Of a DNA stretch of 64,000 bases, positions 47,347 to 55,447 are shown piece by piece. Made by a program: the position numbers and the translations under genes. Numbering within the stretch: position 1 is the first letter of the stretch; each line of letters starts with the position of its first letter. A model generated the notes under the pieces. That model ran no database searches and was not told the origin of the DNA. It was given only the letters and a program-made list of their open reading frames with translations. This stretch comes from Bacillus sp. 2B10 (GTDB taxonomy: Bacteria; Pseudomonadota; Alphaproteobacteria; Sphingomonadales; Sphingomonadaceae), in NCBI GenBank assembly GCA_003946805.1, contig RPSH01000005.1, positions 1 to 64,000 of the forward strand, written 5' to 3'.

Positions 47347-48360
47347 TTGAGCGGCGGCAACGCCATCGCGATCTGCATCCCGGCGCGTGATGAAGCGGCG
47401 CGGTTGCCACGGCTGTTCCACGCGCTCGAAAACCTCATCGACCCGCCCGGGGCCACGGTGTTCGTCTGCCTGTTGCTCGATGGTTGCACCGACGCGAGCA
47501 ACGCGCTGGCAGATGGATATCGCGCACGGTCGCGACACGGCGTGTCGGTGGTGGCGGTCGAGCGCGGGCCGTCCAATGCCGGTCGCGCGCGCGACCGGGC
47601 GATGCGCGGCGGGATCGCGGCGGCGGGAAACGATGCGATCCTGTTGACGACCGATGCCGACAGCATGCCGTCTCGCGACTGGCTCGCAGCGATGGTCGCC
47701 GGGCTCGGCCACGCAGACCTCGTGACCGGCGACGTGGTCCGTGCCCGGCACGGCACCATGGCCGAGCAGGATCGGATCGAGGACTATTACGCCCGGTTGT
47801 TCGCCCTGCGGCGCGAGGTCGATCCCGTCGCGTGGGAGGCGGTGCGGACGCATCATCATGCCAGCGGGGCCAATATGGCGCTCCGCGCGGCGACCTATCG
47901 CGCGCTGGGCGGGTTCGCTCCGGTCGAGCGCGGCGAGGATGCGCGGCTGGTCGACGATGCGGCGCGCGCCGGGTGGCGCGTGCGGCGCGATGCGGCCAGC
48001 GTCGTGGTGACGTCCGACCGGCGAATCGGGCGGGCGCAGGGCGGGCTGGCGACGATGCTGCGGGAGATCGACCGGCGCGGACTGGACGGCGTCAGCGTCG
48101 CGCATCCGGCCGACCAGCTGTGGCAATATCGGATGCAGGCGATGGCACGGGTGAGCTTCGGCGGTTCGCTCGGGCCGCTCGCGGTGCGGTTGGGGCTGCC
48201 GATCGATCATCTGGTCGGGGTGGCGCGCGATTGCCCCAATGCGGAGGCGTTCGCGATGCGCGTCGTCCCGGTGCCGCCCGGTGGCATGCGGTCGGTCCCG
48301 TTCGTGACGGCCGAAGCCACGCTGACCGCGCTGACCGCGACAAGGGAGGCGGCGGCGTGA
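47347..48360 (+). CDS. Family 2 glycosyltransferase of an unrecognised cassette
   Basis: The 337-residue GT2 enzyme starts AIAICIPARDEAARLPRLFH and has FVCLLLDGCTDASNALADGY, the DxD-like motif LTTDADSMPSRDW and ASGANMALRAATYRALGGFA. No membrane helix is evident, so it probably acts in the cytoplasm on an activated sugar. The only start I find in frame is TTG 47347, which overlaps the stop of a 13-codon open frame (47309-47350) in the same TTGA manner that links the later genes. The gene is the first of four overlapping genes. 47135-47346 holds no other convincing gene. Confidence 0.82.
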   Translation: MSGGNAIAICIPARDEAARLPRLFHALENLIDPPGATVFVCLLLDGCTDASNALADGYRARSRHGVSVVAVERGPSNAGRARDRAMRGGIAAAGNDAILLTTDADSMPSRDWLAAMVAGLGHADLVTGDVVRARHGTMAEQDRIEDYYARLFALRREVDPVAWEAVRTHHHASGANMALRAATYRALGGFAPVERGEDARLVDDAARAGWRVRRDAASVVVTSDRRIGRAQGGLATMLREIDRRGLDGVSVAHPADQLWQYRMQAMARVSFGGSLGPLAVRLGLPIDHLVGVARDCPNAEAFAMRVVPVPPGGMRSVPFVTAEATLTALTATREAAA

Positions 48361-49319
48361 GCGATATGCGGCAACGGCTGGTGTCGCTCGGCCGGCAGCT
48401 GGATGCCCCGGCGGACCCGTGCGACGCGGTGGCGATGCTGCGCCTGTTGCGCACGCTGTACGCCGTCGGGCGCGACGACCTGCCGCTGGGCCGGCTGTTC
48501 GAAGGGCATGTCGATGCGATGCAGATCGTGTCGCGCTACGGATCTGCGCAGCAGGAGGCGGCGCTTCCGGAGAACGCGGTGCTCGGCGTCTGGAATGCCG
48601 ACCTGCCCGGCGACCCGCTGCGGCTGGACGGCGACCGGCTGATCGGCGGCAAGAGTTTCGCCTCGGGTGCAGGCATCCTGAGCCATGCACTGGTCAGCGT
48701 CGATGCCGACGGCGGGCGGCAGTTGCTGTTGCTCGACCTTACGCACACCCCGCCGGCGATCGACCGGTCCTTTTGGCGGGTGGTCGGGATGCAGCGGTCG
48801 GAGACGCATCAGGTGCGCTGGGCGGGCGCTGCGATCGGTGCGGACGAGCGCGTCGGGCAACCGGGCGACTATGTCCGCGAACCATGGTTCAGCGGCGGCG
48901 CGTTGCGCTTCGCGGCGGTGCAGGCGGGCGGGATCGCCGGACTGGTCGATGCGACGCGCGATCATCTGGTCGCGACCGGCCGCGCCGACGATCCGCACCA
49001 GGCGGGGCGGCTGGCGCGGCTCCATGCGCTGGGCATGACGGCTGCCGATGCCGTGCGCCGTGCTGCCGAGGGCTGGTTCGGGGATCAAGCGGCGCGGTTG
49101 CCGCTGGTTTCGGCGGCGCGGGTGGCGGTCTATGCGGCGGGTGGCGAGGCGGTGCTGGTCGCGCAGGAAGCGGTTGGCGTTTCCGCGCTGTTCGTCGACC
49201 ACCCGCTGGCGGCGAAGCTCACCGACCTGTCGGTGTATCTCCGCCAGCCCGGCCCCGACGCCCAGCGGATGCGGGTCGGTGCAGCGGTGGCGGCGGGCGT
49301 GCTGGACGTTCGCCTGTGA
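48357..49319 (+). CDS. Acyl-CoA-dehydrogenase-like protein
   Basis: The 320-residue protein resembles acyl-CoA dehydrogenases: helical start (AVAMLRLLRTLYAVGRDDLP), LGRLFEGHVDAMQIVSRYG, a beta-domain (LGVWNADLP, GGKSFASGAGILSHALV) and a helical end (LPLVSAARVAVYAAGGEA). It is shorter than typical 380-residue enzymes, and the usual C-terminal catalytic Glu region is unclear. It starts with GTG overlapping the glycosyltransferase stop and has GGGAGG upstream. It may oxidise an acyl chain or amine-bearing substrate made by the cassette. Activity is unknown. Confidence 0.75.
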   Translation: MSDMRQRLVSLGRQLDAPADPCDAVAMLRLLRTLYAVGRDDLPLGRLFEGHVDAMQIVSRYGSAQQEAALPENAVLGVWNADLPGDPLRLDGDRLIGGKSFASGAGILSHALVSVDADGGRQLLLLDLTHTPPAIDRSFWRVVGMQRSETHQVRWAGAAIGADERVGQPGDYVREPWFSGGALRFAAVQAGGIAGLVDATRDHLVATGRADDPHQAGRLARLHALGMTAADAVRRAAEGWFGDQAARLPLVSAARVAVYAAGGEAVLVAQEAVGVSALFVDHPLAAKLTDLSVYLRQPGPDAQRMRVGAAVAAGVLDVRL

Positions 49320-49948
49320 TCCGCTCGCTGCTGGTCGTTGCGCCGCATCCCGACGACGAGACGATCGGCGCCCATGCGCTGATGGCGCGGCTTCGACGGC
49401 GCGGCGTCGCGGTGCAGGTGGTGATCGTCAGCGACGGGGCGGGCTCGCACCGCAACAGCCCGCGCTGGCCTGTGCAACGTCTGGTCCACGAGCGGCAGCG
49501 CGAGAGTCGGCGGGTGTTGCGGCGGATCGGGATCGGGGCCGGTGAGGTCCGGTTTCTCGGATTGCCCGACGGAGAACTGCTCGCGCATGGTCCCCTGGTA
49601 CGACGCGCCATCGGGCGGCAGATCCGCCGGCTGGCCCGCCCGGCGATGGTGCTGACGCCGTCGTTGCAGGACGACCATCCCGACCACCGGGTGGTCGCAG
49701 CCGCGGTGCGGCGGCAGGGCGGGGTGCGCCGGCTGACCTATCCGGTGTGGCCGGCGGGGCAGCGGTTGCCGGGCGCACGGCCGATCCGGTTGAGTGGGCA
49801 GGAGCGGTTGATGAAGTGCCGCGCGATCCGCAACTATCATACACAGACCGGACGGATCACCGACGACCCGTCGGGCTTCGCGATGACCGCACGGCAGATC
49901 GCGGCATTCAGCCGGCCGCAGGAAGTCTTTGCCGAGGCGCGCGCGTGA
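49316..49948 (+). CDS. PIG-L family deacetylase (LmbE-like)
   Basis: The 210-residue protein begins IRSLLVVAPHPDDETIGAHA, with the zinc-binding PHPDDE motif, and has VSDGAGSHR, LGLPDGEL and QDDHPDHRVVAAAV with further zinc-ligand histidine. Family members remove acetyl groups from N-acetylglucosamine-type substrates. Next to a GT2 it suggests a step on a glycosylated intermediate. The GTG start overlaps the previous stop, and its own stop overlaps the next GTG. Confidence 0.87.
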   Translation: MIRSLLVVAPHPDDETIGAHALMARLRRRGVAVQVVIVSDGAGSHRNSPRWPVQRLVHERQRESRRVLRRIGIGAGEVRFLGLPDGELLAHGPLVRRAIGRQIRRLARPAMVLTPSLQDDHPDHRVVAAAVRRQGGVRRLTYPVWPAGQRLPGARPIRLSGQERLMKCRAIRNYHTQTGRITDDPSGFAMTARQIAAFSRPQEVFAEARA

Positions 49949-50523
49949 GGCCGATCGGCCTCGACGGGTTCGAGGCGACCTTCGCCGCCGATCCCGACCC
50001 GTGGCGCACCTTCGCGGACCGCGACGAAGCGATCAAGCGGCAGGCGATCCTGCACGGGATCGGGGCGGGGCCATGGGGCCGGGTGCTGGAGCTTGCCGCC
50101 GGAAACGGGTCGAACAGCGTGGCGATGGCGTCGCGCGCGCTGCGGCTGGACGCGACCGAAGCGACGGAGAGCGGGACGCGGCTGGTGGGCGCGGCGCTGA
50201 CGGCGCACGCACCGCGCGCACGGGCGCTGCGATTGGCGGTGCCCGCACGATTGCCGCGCGAACGCTACGACGTCGTCGTGGTGGCCGAGCTGCTCTACTA
50301 TCTGTCGCCGCGTGCGATGGGGCAGGTCGCGCGCGATGTGGCGGCGGTGCTGCGGCCGGGCGGCGTGCTGGTGCTGGCGCATCACCGGATCGATTTCCAC
50401 GATTTCGCGCAGCATGCCGCGCACCTGCATCGCGGCTTCCTGACGGCCAGCGGTGCCGCGTGGCGATGCCGGATGGTCCATCGCAACCGGCGCTGGCGGG
50501 TGGAGGCGTGCCGCCGGGCATGA
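49945..50523 (+). CDS. SAM-dependent methyltransferase (NodS-like)
   Basis: The 192-residue class I methyltransferase shows the SAM-binding GRVLELAAGNGSNSVAMASR, an acidic strand end (LRLDATEATESG), DVVVVAELLYYLSP and LRPGGVLVLAHHRIDFHDF. It resembles NodS-type N-methyltransferases. It overlaps the deacetylase gene by 4 bp and ends the four-gene cassette, so it probably methylates an amine freed by the deacetylase. That order of reactions is my inference. Confidence 0.83.
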   Translation: MRPIGLDGFEATFAADPDPWRTFADRDEAIKRQAILHGIGAGPWGRVLELAAGNGSNSVAMASRALRLDATEATESGTRLVGAALTAHAPRARALRLAVPARLPRERYDVVVVAELLYYLSPRAMGQVARDVAAVLRPGGVLVLAHHRIDFHDFAQHAAHLHRGFLTASGAAWRCRMVHRNRRWRVEACRRA

Positions 50524-50645
50524 GCGCTCGAGATCGTGTTCGAGGTCGCGGGCGAACTGTTTCATGTTTCCGGCGTGTATCGCGCGCAGGCCATTGTCGG
50601 CGGCCGGCGGCTGCGGCAGGTTGGGCCAAACCAGTCCGGAGCCCG

Positions 50646-52298
50646 ATGATGAAGCGCCTGTTCCTGTCGACCCTGTTGCTGTCGGTGTCCGCGGTCGCCG
50701 CATCGGCGCAGACGGCGACGCCGACCTTCGACGTGAAGCGCATCTCGCGCGATATCCAGACGCTGTCGAGCGACGCGTTCGAAGGGCGCGGACCCGCCAC
50801 CTCCGGCGAGGAAAAGAGCACCGCCTATATCGCCGAGCAGATGAAGGCGGCGGGCCTGCAACCGGCGGGCGACAGGGGCGGCTGGTATCAGGACGTGCCG
50901 CTGCTGAAGGCCGATATCGTCGGCAACCCGGCGCTGTCGATCCGGACCGGCGGCGCGACGCGGACGCTTACCCAGGGGAACGAGATCGCGGTGCGCGCCG
51001 CGCTCGACGGGCAGAAGTCGGTGGCGATCGCCGGCGCCCCGCTGGTCTTCGTCGGATACGGCGTGCGCGCGCCCGAACGGCAGTGGGACGATTTCAAGGG
51101 CGTCGACCTGCGCGGCAAGATCATGGTCGTGCTCATCAACGATCCCGACTTCGAAGGGGGCGCGGGCAAGTTCGGCGGCAACGCGATGACCTATTACGGC
51201 CGCTGGACGTACAAGTACGAGGAAGCGGCGCGGCAGGGTGCGGCGGGTATCCTGATCGTGCATGAAAGCGCGCCGGCATCCTATGGATGGGCCACGGTCA
51301 GGAACTCGAACACCAACACGATGTTCGACATCGTGCGGACCGATCCGAAGGCTTCGCATTCGCCGATGGAAGGCTGGGTCCAGCGCGACCTTGCCGTACA
51401 GTTGTTCCAGCAGTCCGGCCTCGATTTCGAGAAGGCCAAGGGGGCGGCGCGGCGTGCCGATTTCCGGCCGATCCCGCTCAAATCGACGCTCGACGCGCGC
51501 TACGCGGTGCGCAGCGAGGTCATCACCTCGCACAATGTCGCCGGTATCCTGCCCGGAACGCGCCGTCCGGAAGAGACGGTGGTCTATTCGGCGCACTGGG
51601 ACCATCTGGGCGTCGGGCAACCCGATGCGAAGGGCGACCGCATCTATAACGGCGCGCTCGACAATGCGTCGGGCGTCGCGGCGCTGCTCGAACTGGCGCG
51701 GGCTTATGGTGCCGGGCCGAAGCCCGACCGGTCGGTCCTGTTCCTCGCGGTGACGGCGGAGGAGAAGGGGCTGCTGGGTTCCGAATATTACGCCGCCAAT
51801 CCGCTGCGGCCGCTGGCGACGACCGCCGGGGTCATCAACATGGACGGGCCGTTCGGTGCGGCGGCGACGCGCAACTTCAGCATGTACGGCATGGCGAAGC
51901 TCGACCTGCTGACGCTGCTGACCGAGGCGGCGGCGGCGCAGGGGCGGCGCTACACCCCCGATGCGCGGCCCGAGGCGGGACTATTCTATCGCTCCGATCA
52001 TTTCCCCCTGGCCAAGCGCGGGGTGCCGGCCTTGTCCTACAGTCCCGGCCGCGACCTGGTCGTCGGTGGGGAGGCGCGCGGCAAGGAACTGGTCGATGCC
52101 TATACCCGCGACCGATATCATCAGCCCGCGGACGAATATGATCCGAACTGGGATACCGGCAGCGTGGCGAGCGACATGGCGATCCTGTACGCGGTCGGGC
52201 GCAAGCTGGCCGATGGGCCGCTATGGCCGAACTGGTCGCAGGACAGCGAATTCCGCGCCGCGCGCGACACGACGGCTGCGCAGCGCAAGCCACGTTAG
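50646..52298 (+). CDS. Exported M28-family aminopeptidase
   Basis: The 550-residue zinc peptidase has a signal peptide (about residues 1-22, SAVAASAQT), a PA-like insert (about residues 130-240) and an M28 catalytic domain. Metal and catalytic residues are visible in YSAHWDHLG (His), NGALDNASGVAAL (bridging Asp), VTAEEKGLLGSEYY (Glu-Glu), NMDGPF (Asp) and YRSDHFPLAKRGVP (last His). It should trim peptides in the periplasm or outside. The start is ATG 50646 or the next codon. The 122-bp gap before it shows no gene. Confidence 0.92.
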   Translation: MMKRLFLSTLLLSVSAVAASAQTATPTFDVKRISRDIQTLSSDAFEGRGPATSGEEKSTAYIAEQMKAAGLQPAGDRGGWYQDVPLLKADIVGNPALSIRTGGATRTLTQGNEIAVRAALDGQKSVAIAGAPLVFVGYGVRAPERQWDDFKGVDLRGKIMVVLINDPDFEGGAGKFGGNAMTYYGRWTYKYEEAARQGAAGILIVHESAPASYGWATVRNSNTNTMFDIVRTDPKASHSPMEGWVQRDLAVQLFQQSGLDFEKAKGAARRADFRPIPLKSTLDARYAVRSEVITSHNVAGILPGTRRPEETVVYSAHWDHLGVGQPDAKGDRIYNGALDNASGVAALLELARAYGAGPKPDRSVLFLAVTAEEKGLLGSEYYAANPLRPLATTAGVINMDGPFGAAATRNFSMYGMAKLDLLTLLTEAAAAQGRRYTPDARPEAGLFYRSDHFPLAKRGVPALSYSPGRDLVVGGEARGKELVDAYTRDRYHQPADEYDPNWDTGSVASDMAILYAVGRKLADGPLWPNWSQDSEFRAARDTTAAQRKPR

Positions 52299-52422
52299 GC
52301 GGCGGTTGCCATCGGCTGTATGGCCGAAGGCGGGACTGCTTCCTTCCCTCTCAGGGGGGGCAGGGTCGTCGGGGAGCGTTCCTTCCCACGGAATGTCGAC
52401 CGGCGGCCGGGCGGCGTCCGTT

Positions 52423-53211
52423 TCAGGCGAGGCGGGAGTAGCCGGCCGCGGCGGCGGCGGCATCCTGTCCGGCGATGCGGTCGGCAAGGTTCGCCTGCGG
52501 CGGGACGATGCCGGTCAGCCCCAATGCCGGGTCCGCGCGGGCGATACCATCAGCCAGCGCGGCGCGAAGCAGCACCACGATCCCGGGCGGGGTATCGGCA
52601 GCGGTGACGAACGCCGGCGTCGCGGCCGGTCCGGTCCGGTCCAGCAACCGCAACGCACCGGTCAGGTCGGGTTCGAAGCGCGTCAGCGCGGCGAAGGTGA
52701 CTTCGTCGATCGCCGCCACATCCGCCTCGCCGGCCGCCACGGCACGGGCGCTGGCGGCATGGGCGCCGGTTTCGACGACGGAACCGAAGAAGCGACCGTC
52801 CGCGGCAAGCGGCGCGATCCGGTCGCGCAGTAACGCCATGCCGGTGTTCGAACCGGGATCGTTGACCGCGACCCGGCGTCCGCGCAGGTCGGCCAGCCGT
52901 GCCGCCGGATCGTCGCGCCGGACGACGATCCGGCTGCGATGCTCGCCGGGCCGGTCGGTGTCGGCATATGCCGGGTGGCCGAGCAGTTGCAGGTGCCGGT
53001 GGAGCAACGCCCAGGGGCGGGTGCAGATCATGCCGAGCAGCAGACCGGGATGGGCCCAGACGCGGTGGATGTCGGTCTCGCGCGATCGCCGTTCGGGAAC
53101 GTCCGCCAGTCCGTCGGCGCGCAGCCGGTCGCGGATGCCGGCCCATAGCGCATCGTTGGCGGCATGTTGTCCGGGATGATCGTACATGCCGAGCCACGCG
53201 ATGCTATCCAT
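52423..53211 (-). CDS. PhnD-like substrate-binding-fold protein without signal peptide
   Basis: The 262-residue protein has the fold of phosphate/phosphonate ABC transporter binding proteins: AWLGMYDHPGQHAANDAL near the start, CTRPWALL, SRIVVRRDD, LRGRRVAVNDPGSNTGM and GEADVAAIDEVTFAAL. No signal peptide or transporter genes are present, so it is probably cytoplasmic and not part of a classical importer. Its start lies 8 bp inside the desaturase gene, so the two are co-translated. A role linked to lipid or phosphate head-groups is speculation. Confidence 0.78.
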   Translation of the reverse strand: MDSIAWLGMYDHPGQHAANDALWAGIRDRLRADGLADVPERRSRETDIHRVWAHPGLLLGMICTRPWALLHRHLQLLGHPAYADTDRPGEHRSRIVVRRDDPAARLADLRGRRVAVNDPGSNTGMALLRDRIAPLAADGRFFGSVVETGAHAASARAVAAGEADVAAIDEVTFAALTRFEPDLTGALRLLDRTGPAATPAFVTAADTPPGIVVLLRAALADGIARADPALGLTGIVPPQANLADRIAGQDAAAAAAGYSRLA

Positions 53212-54070
53212 CGCGCAGATCCGGGTGGCGCACCACGTCGTGCGGCCGGAAGGCGAAGCGGCGCAGCACGTCGCGATAGCCGGCATAGCGCGGCTCGACC
53301 CGGTGCGTCCGGGCGCGTTCGAGCGCGGGGAGGCGATACCACGGCGTCGCCGGAAAGGCATGATGCGCGGCGTGCAGGTTGTTGTTGAGAAACAGCAGCG
53401 CGAGCGGCCCGCGCGAGACGACGGTGGCGGCGCGGGACGTTCCGGCGGCGTCCGCACGATGCTCGGCGAAGCCGCGCAGCAGCGAGGCGGCCTGTCCCGG
53501 CAGCATGAAGCACAGCACATAGGTGGCGAGCGACAGGTCGACCGCCCGCAGCCATGCCACCACCGCCATGACGCCGATCAGGTGCACGCCCCATTCGCGT
53601 GCGAACCCCGCCGGATCGCGAAACGCGCGTCGCGCCTCACTTGCCAGGAACAGCGCGATCGCCGCGACCGGACCGAGCAGCAACTGTCCGGCAAGCGTCG
53701 CGCGCAGCCGGGCGATCCCGGCCGCCACGCCGCCACCGGCGACATAGCGTGATTCGGGATCGTGATGGGGATGGGTGGGGTGCGGCGACCGGTGATGCGC
53801 CTCGTGCGTGCGGCGATAGACACCGTACGGCAGCCATAGCGACAGCGGCACCCCGCCGATCAGGCCGTTGATCCGTCGCGAGCGCGTGGGGTGGCCATGG
53901 ATGGTCTCATGCTGCAGCGATCCGTGCCAGCCGATGAACCAGCCGCCGAGCAGGACCAGCAGCGGCACGGGCAGGTGCGCCGCATTGGCCGTCACTGCCA
54001 GCCACCCGCCATAGACCGCCACCGCCAGCGCGATGGTCGGCCACTCCACCGACTTTGCCTTTCCCGTCAT
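53204..54070 (-). CDS. Membrane fatty acid desaturase
   Basis: The 288-residue di-iron membrane enzyme inserts double bonds in acyl chains or hydroxylates lipid-like substrates. Three histidine boxes are clear: HETIH near residue 54, HEAHH near residue 89 and HAAHH near residue 235. Membrane segments lie around residues 12-48, 68-80, 122-143 and 160-200. A 25-bp inverted repeat covers the start codon. It is followed by the overlapping PhnD-like gene. The exact reaction is not evident; beta-carotene-type hydroxylases share the fold. Confidence 0.88.
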   Translation of the reverse strand: MTGKAKSVEWPTIALAVAVYGGWLAVTANAAHLPVPLLVLLGGWFIGWHGSLQHETIHGHPTRSRRINGLIGGVPLSLWLPYGVYRRTHEAHHRSPHPTHPHHDPESRYVAGGGVAAGIARLRATLAGQLLLGPVAAIALFLASEARRAFRDPAGFAREWGVHLIGVMAVVAWLRAVDLSLATYVLCFMLPGQAASLLRGFAEHRADAAGTSRAATVVSRGPLALLFLNNNLHAAHHAFPATPWYRLPALERARTHRVEPRYAGYRDVLRRFAFRPHDVVRHPDLRDG

Positions 54071-54094
54071 ATTCCCATCGTACGGATGGGAATA
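54070..54094. promoter_or_regulatory. 25-bp inverted repeat at the desaturase start
   Basis: TATTCCCATC and GATGGGAATA are perfect 10-bp reverse complements around GTACG, ending exactly at the desaturase ATG. It is either a repressor operator or an RNA hairpin that would hide the start. The gap 54095-54193 shows nothing else. Confidence 0.65.
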
Positions 54095-54193
54095 GGATCG
54101 ATCAATGGCTAAGTCCGGCCATCCGGCGCATTGCGGTGGTCGTGGCGCGCAGGGCGGCGGGTCACGTCGCTGGCGCGAACGTCAGACGTCGGA

Positions 54194-55447
54194 TCACGTG
54201 GATTTGTCGAAGGCAGGTGACTTCGCGAAGTCGGCCTTACCGAAAGGTCGATCGTGGAAGATGTAGCCGTAGTAGAACGCGCGCAGGCGTCGATGGAAGT
54301 CGCGGATGCGGTCCTGATAGGCAAACTGGGCGGCGAGGTCCGTTTGGGCCAGCCGTGTCAACAAGGCCTGCACGCCAACGGACGGCAGGAACCAGCCGAG
54401 CGCGTTCGCCGTCGCCGCGCGGCGTTCCAGCGCGTTGCGGTACATCGCGACGCGGTTTCGCACGCTTTCGTCGCCATTCTGATGGAAGGCGAAATACCAT
54501 TTGTAGTGGAACCCCTCCGGCAGCGGCGGCGAAGCCGCCAGTTGCGGGTGGCTGGCATAGAAGCGGCGCATCGTATCCTCGCGCGGGATTTCCCAGGCGT
54601 GGTGGACGTTCTCGCGCTGCGCCAGTGCGATCTTTGCCCCTTCGTCGACCGGAATGGCGTGGTTGATGACGACATTGGCGAGCGTCGGGATCACCAGCAC
54701 CAGTATCAGCCACAGCCCGGCCAGCGTCGCCGCATTGGCGGTCGATCCATGGCCCAACTGCGATACCAGTCCGGCCAGCCCGATCCAGAACAGCAGATAG
54801 GCCGCCGCCGCCATGACGATCAGCAGCATCGGACCGATGGCAACGCCCGACATCAGCGCGCCGACGATGAACGGGACGGTCAGCGCCACGACCAGCAGGG
54901 CGAATCGCACCAGCCGCCGCCGCAGCCACAGCCGCCGCGCGGCCGGCATCGCGTCCAGCATCCGCGCGCGCCCGGCCTCGCGCTCGCCCGACTTCAGGTC
55001 ATGGAACAGCGCGATGGCGAACAGCGGTGCCAGAAACACCAGCACGAACGCAAAATCGAAACGCCCCGGCAAGGCCAGTTCGGGATTGAAGGTATCGCCG
55101 TCGTAGATCTGCGCCTCCAGCCCCAGCGCGCGGACCCGCAGGATATAGGGTGCCACGTCGCGCATGCCGATCGCGGCGAAGGCGAGCGGGGCGGGGGAGT
55201 CCCAGGTGGGGTGGAAGGTATAGTAAGCCGCGCTGCCGCCGTCCTTCTCCCGGTCGACATAGTCGGCGATCGCGGCGACATCCTCTGCCTGCGCGGCCGG
55301 GATCGCGGCGATCGCGGCGCGTTGCCGGGCGATTTCGACCATGCCGGCGGCGACGGCGGCGGCGCTGAGCACCGCCAGCAGGACCAGCGCGATCACGGCC
55401 ATGCGCGAACGGAGCAGCAGGCGCGTTTCATGAAGCCAGATCGCCAT
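54194..55447 (-). CDS. ABC-2 type permease, DUF3526-like (second)
   Basis: The 417-residue membrane protein has one N-terminal helix (about residues 15-36), a large extracytoplasmic loop (about 37-125), then five or so helices (about 130-275) and a soluble C-terminal part with HYKWYFAFHQNGDES. Architecture and partners fit DUF3526-type ABC-2 permeases. It overlaps the preceding permease gene (GTGATG; either codon may start). With the other permease and the ATPase it forms a complete ABC-2 transporter of unknown cargo. Confidence 0.82.
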   Translation of the reverse strand: MAIWLHETRLLLRSRMAVIALVLLAVLSAAAVAAGMVEIARQRAAIAAIPAAQAEDVAAIADYVDREKDGGSAAYYTFHPTWDSPAPLAFAAIGMRDVAPYILRVRALGLEAQIYDGDTFNPELALPGRFDFAFVLVFLAPLFAIALFHDLKSGEREAGRARMLDAMPAARRLWLRRRLVRFALLVVALTVPFIVGALMSGVAIGPMLLIVMAAAAYLLFWIGLAGLVSQLGHGSTANAATLAGLWLILVLVIPTLANVVINHAIPVDEGAKIALAQRENVHHAWEIPREDTMRRFYASHPQLAASPPLPEGFHYKWYFAFHQNGDESVRNRVAMYRNALERRAATANALGWFLPSVGVQALLTRLAQTDLAAQFAYQDRIRDFHRRLRAFYYGYIFHDRPFGKADFAKSPAFDKST

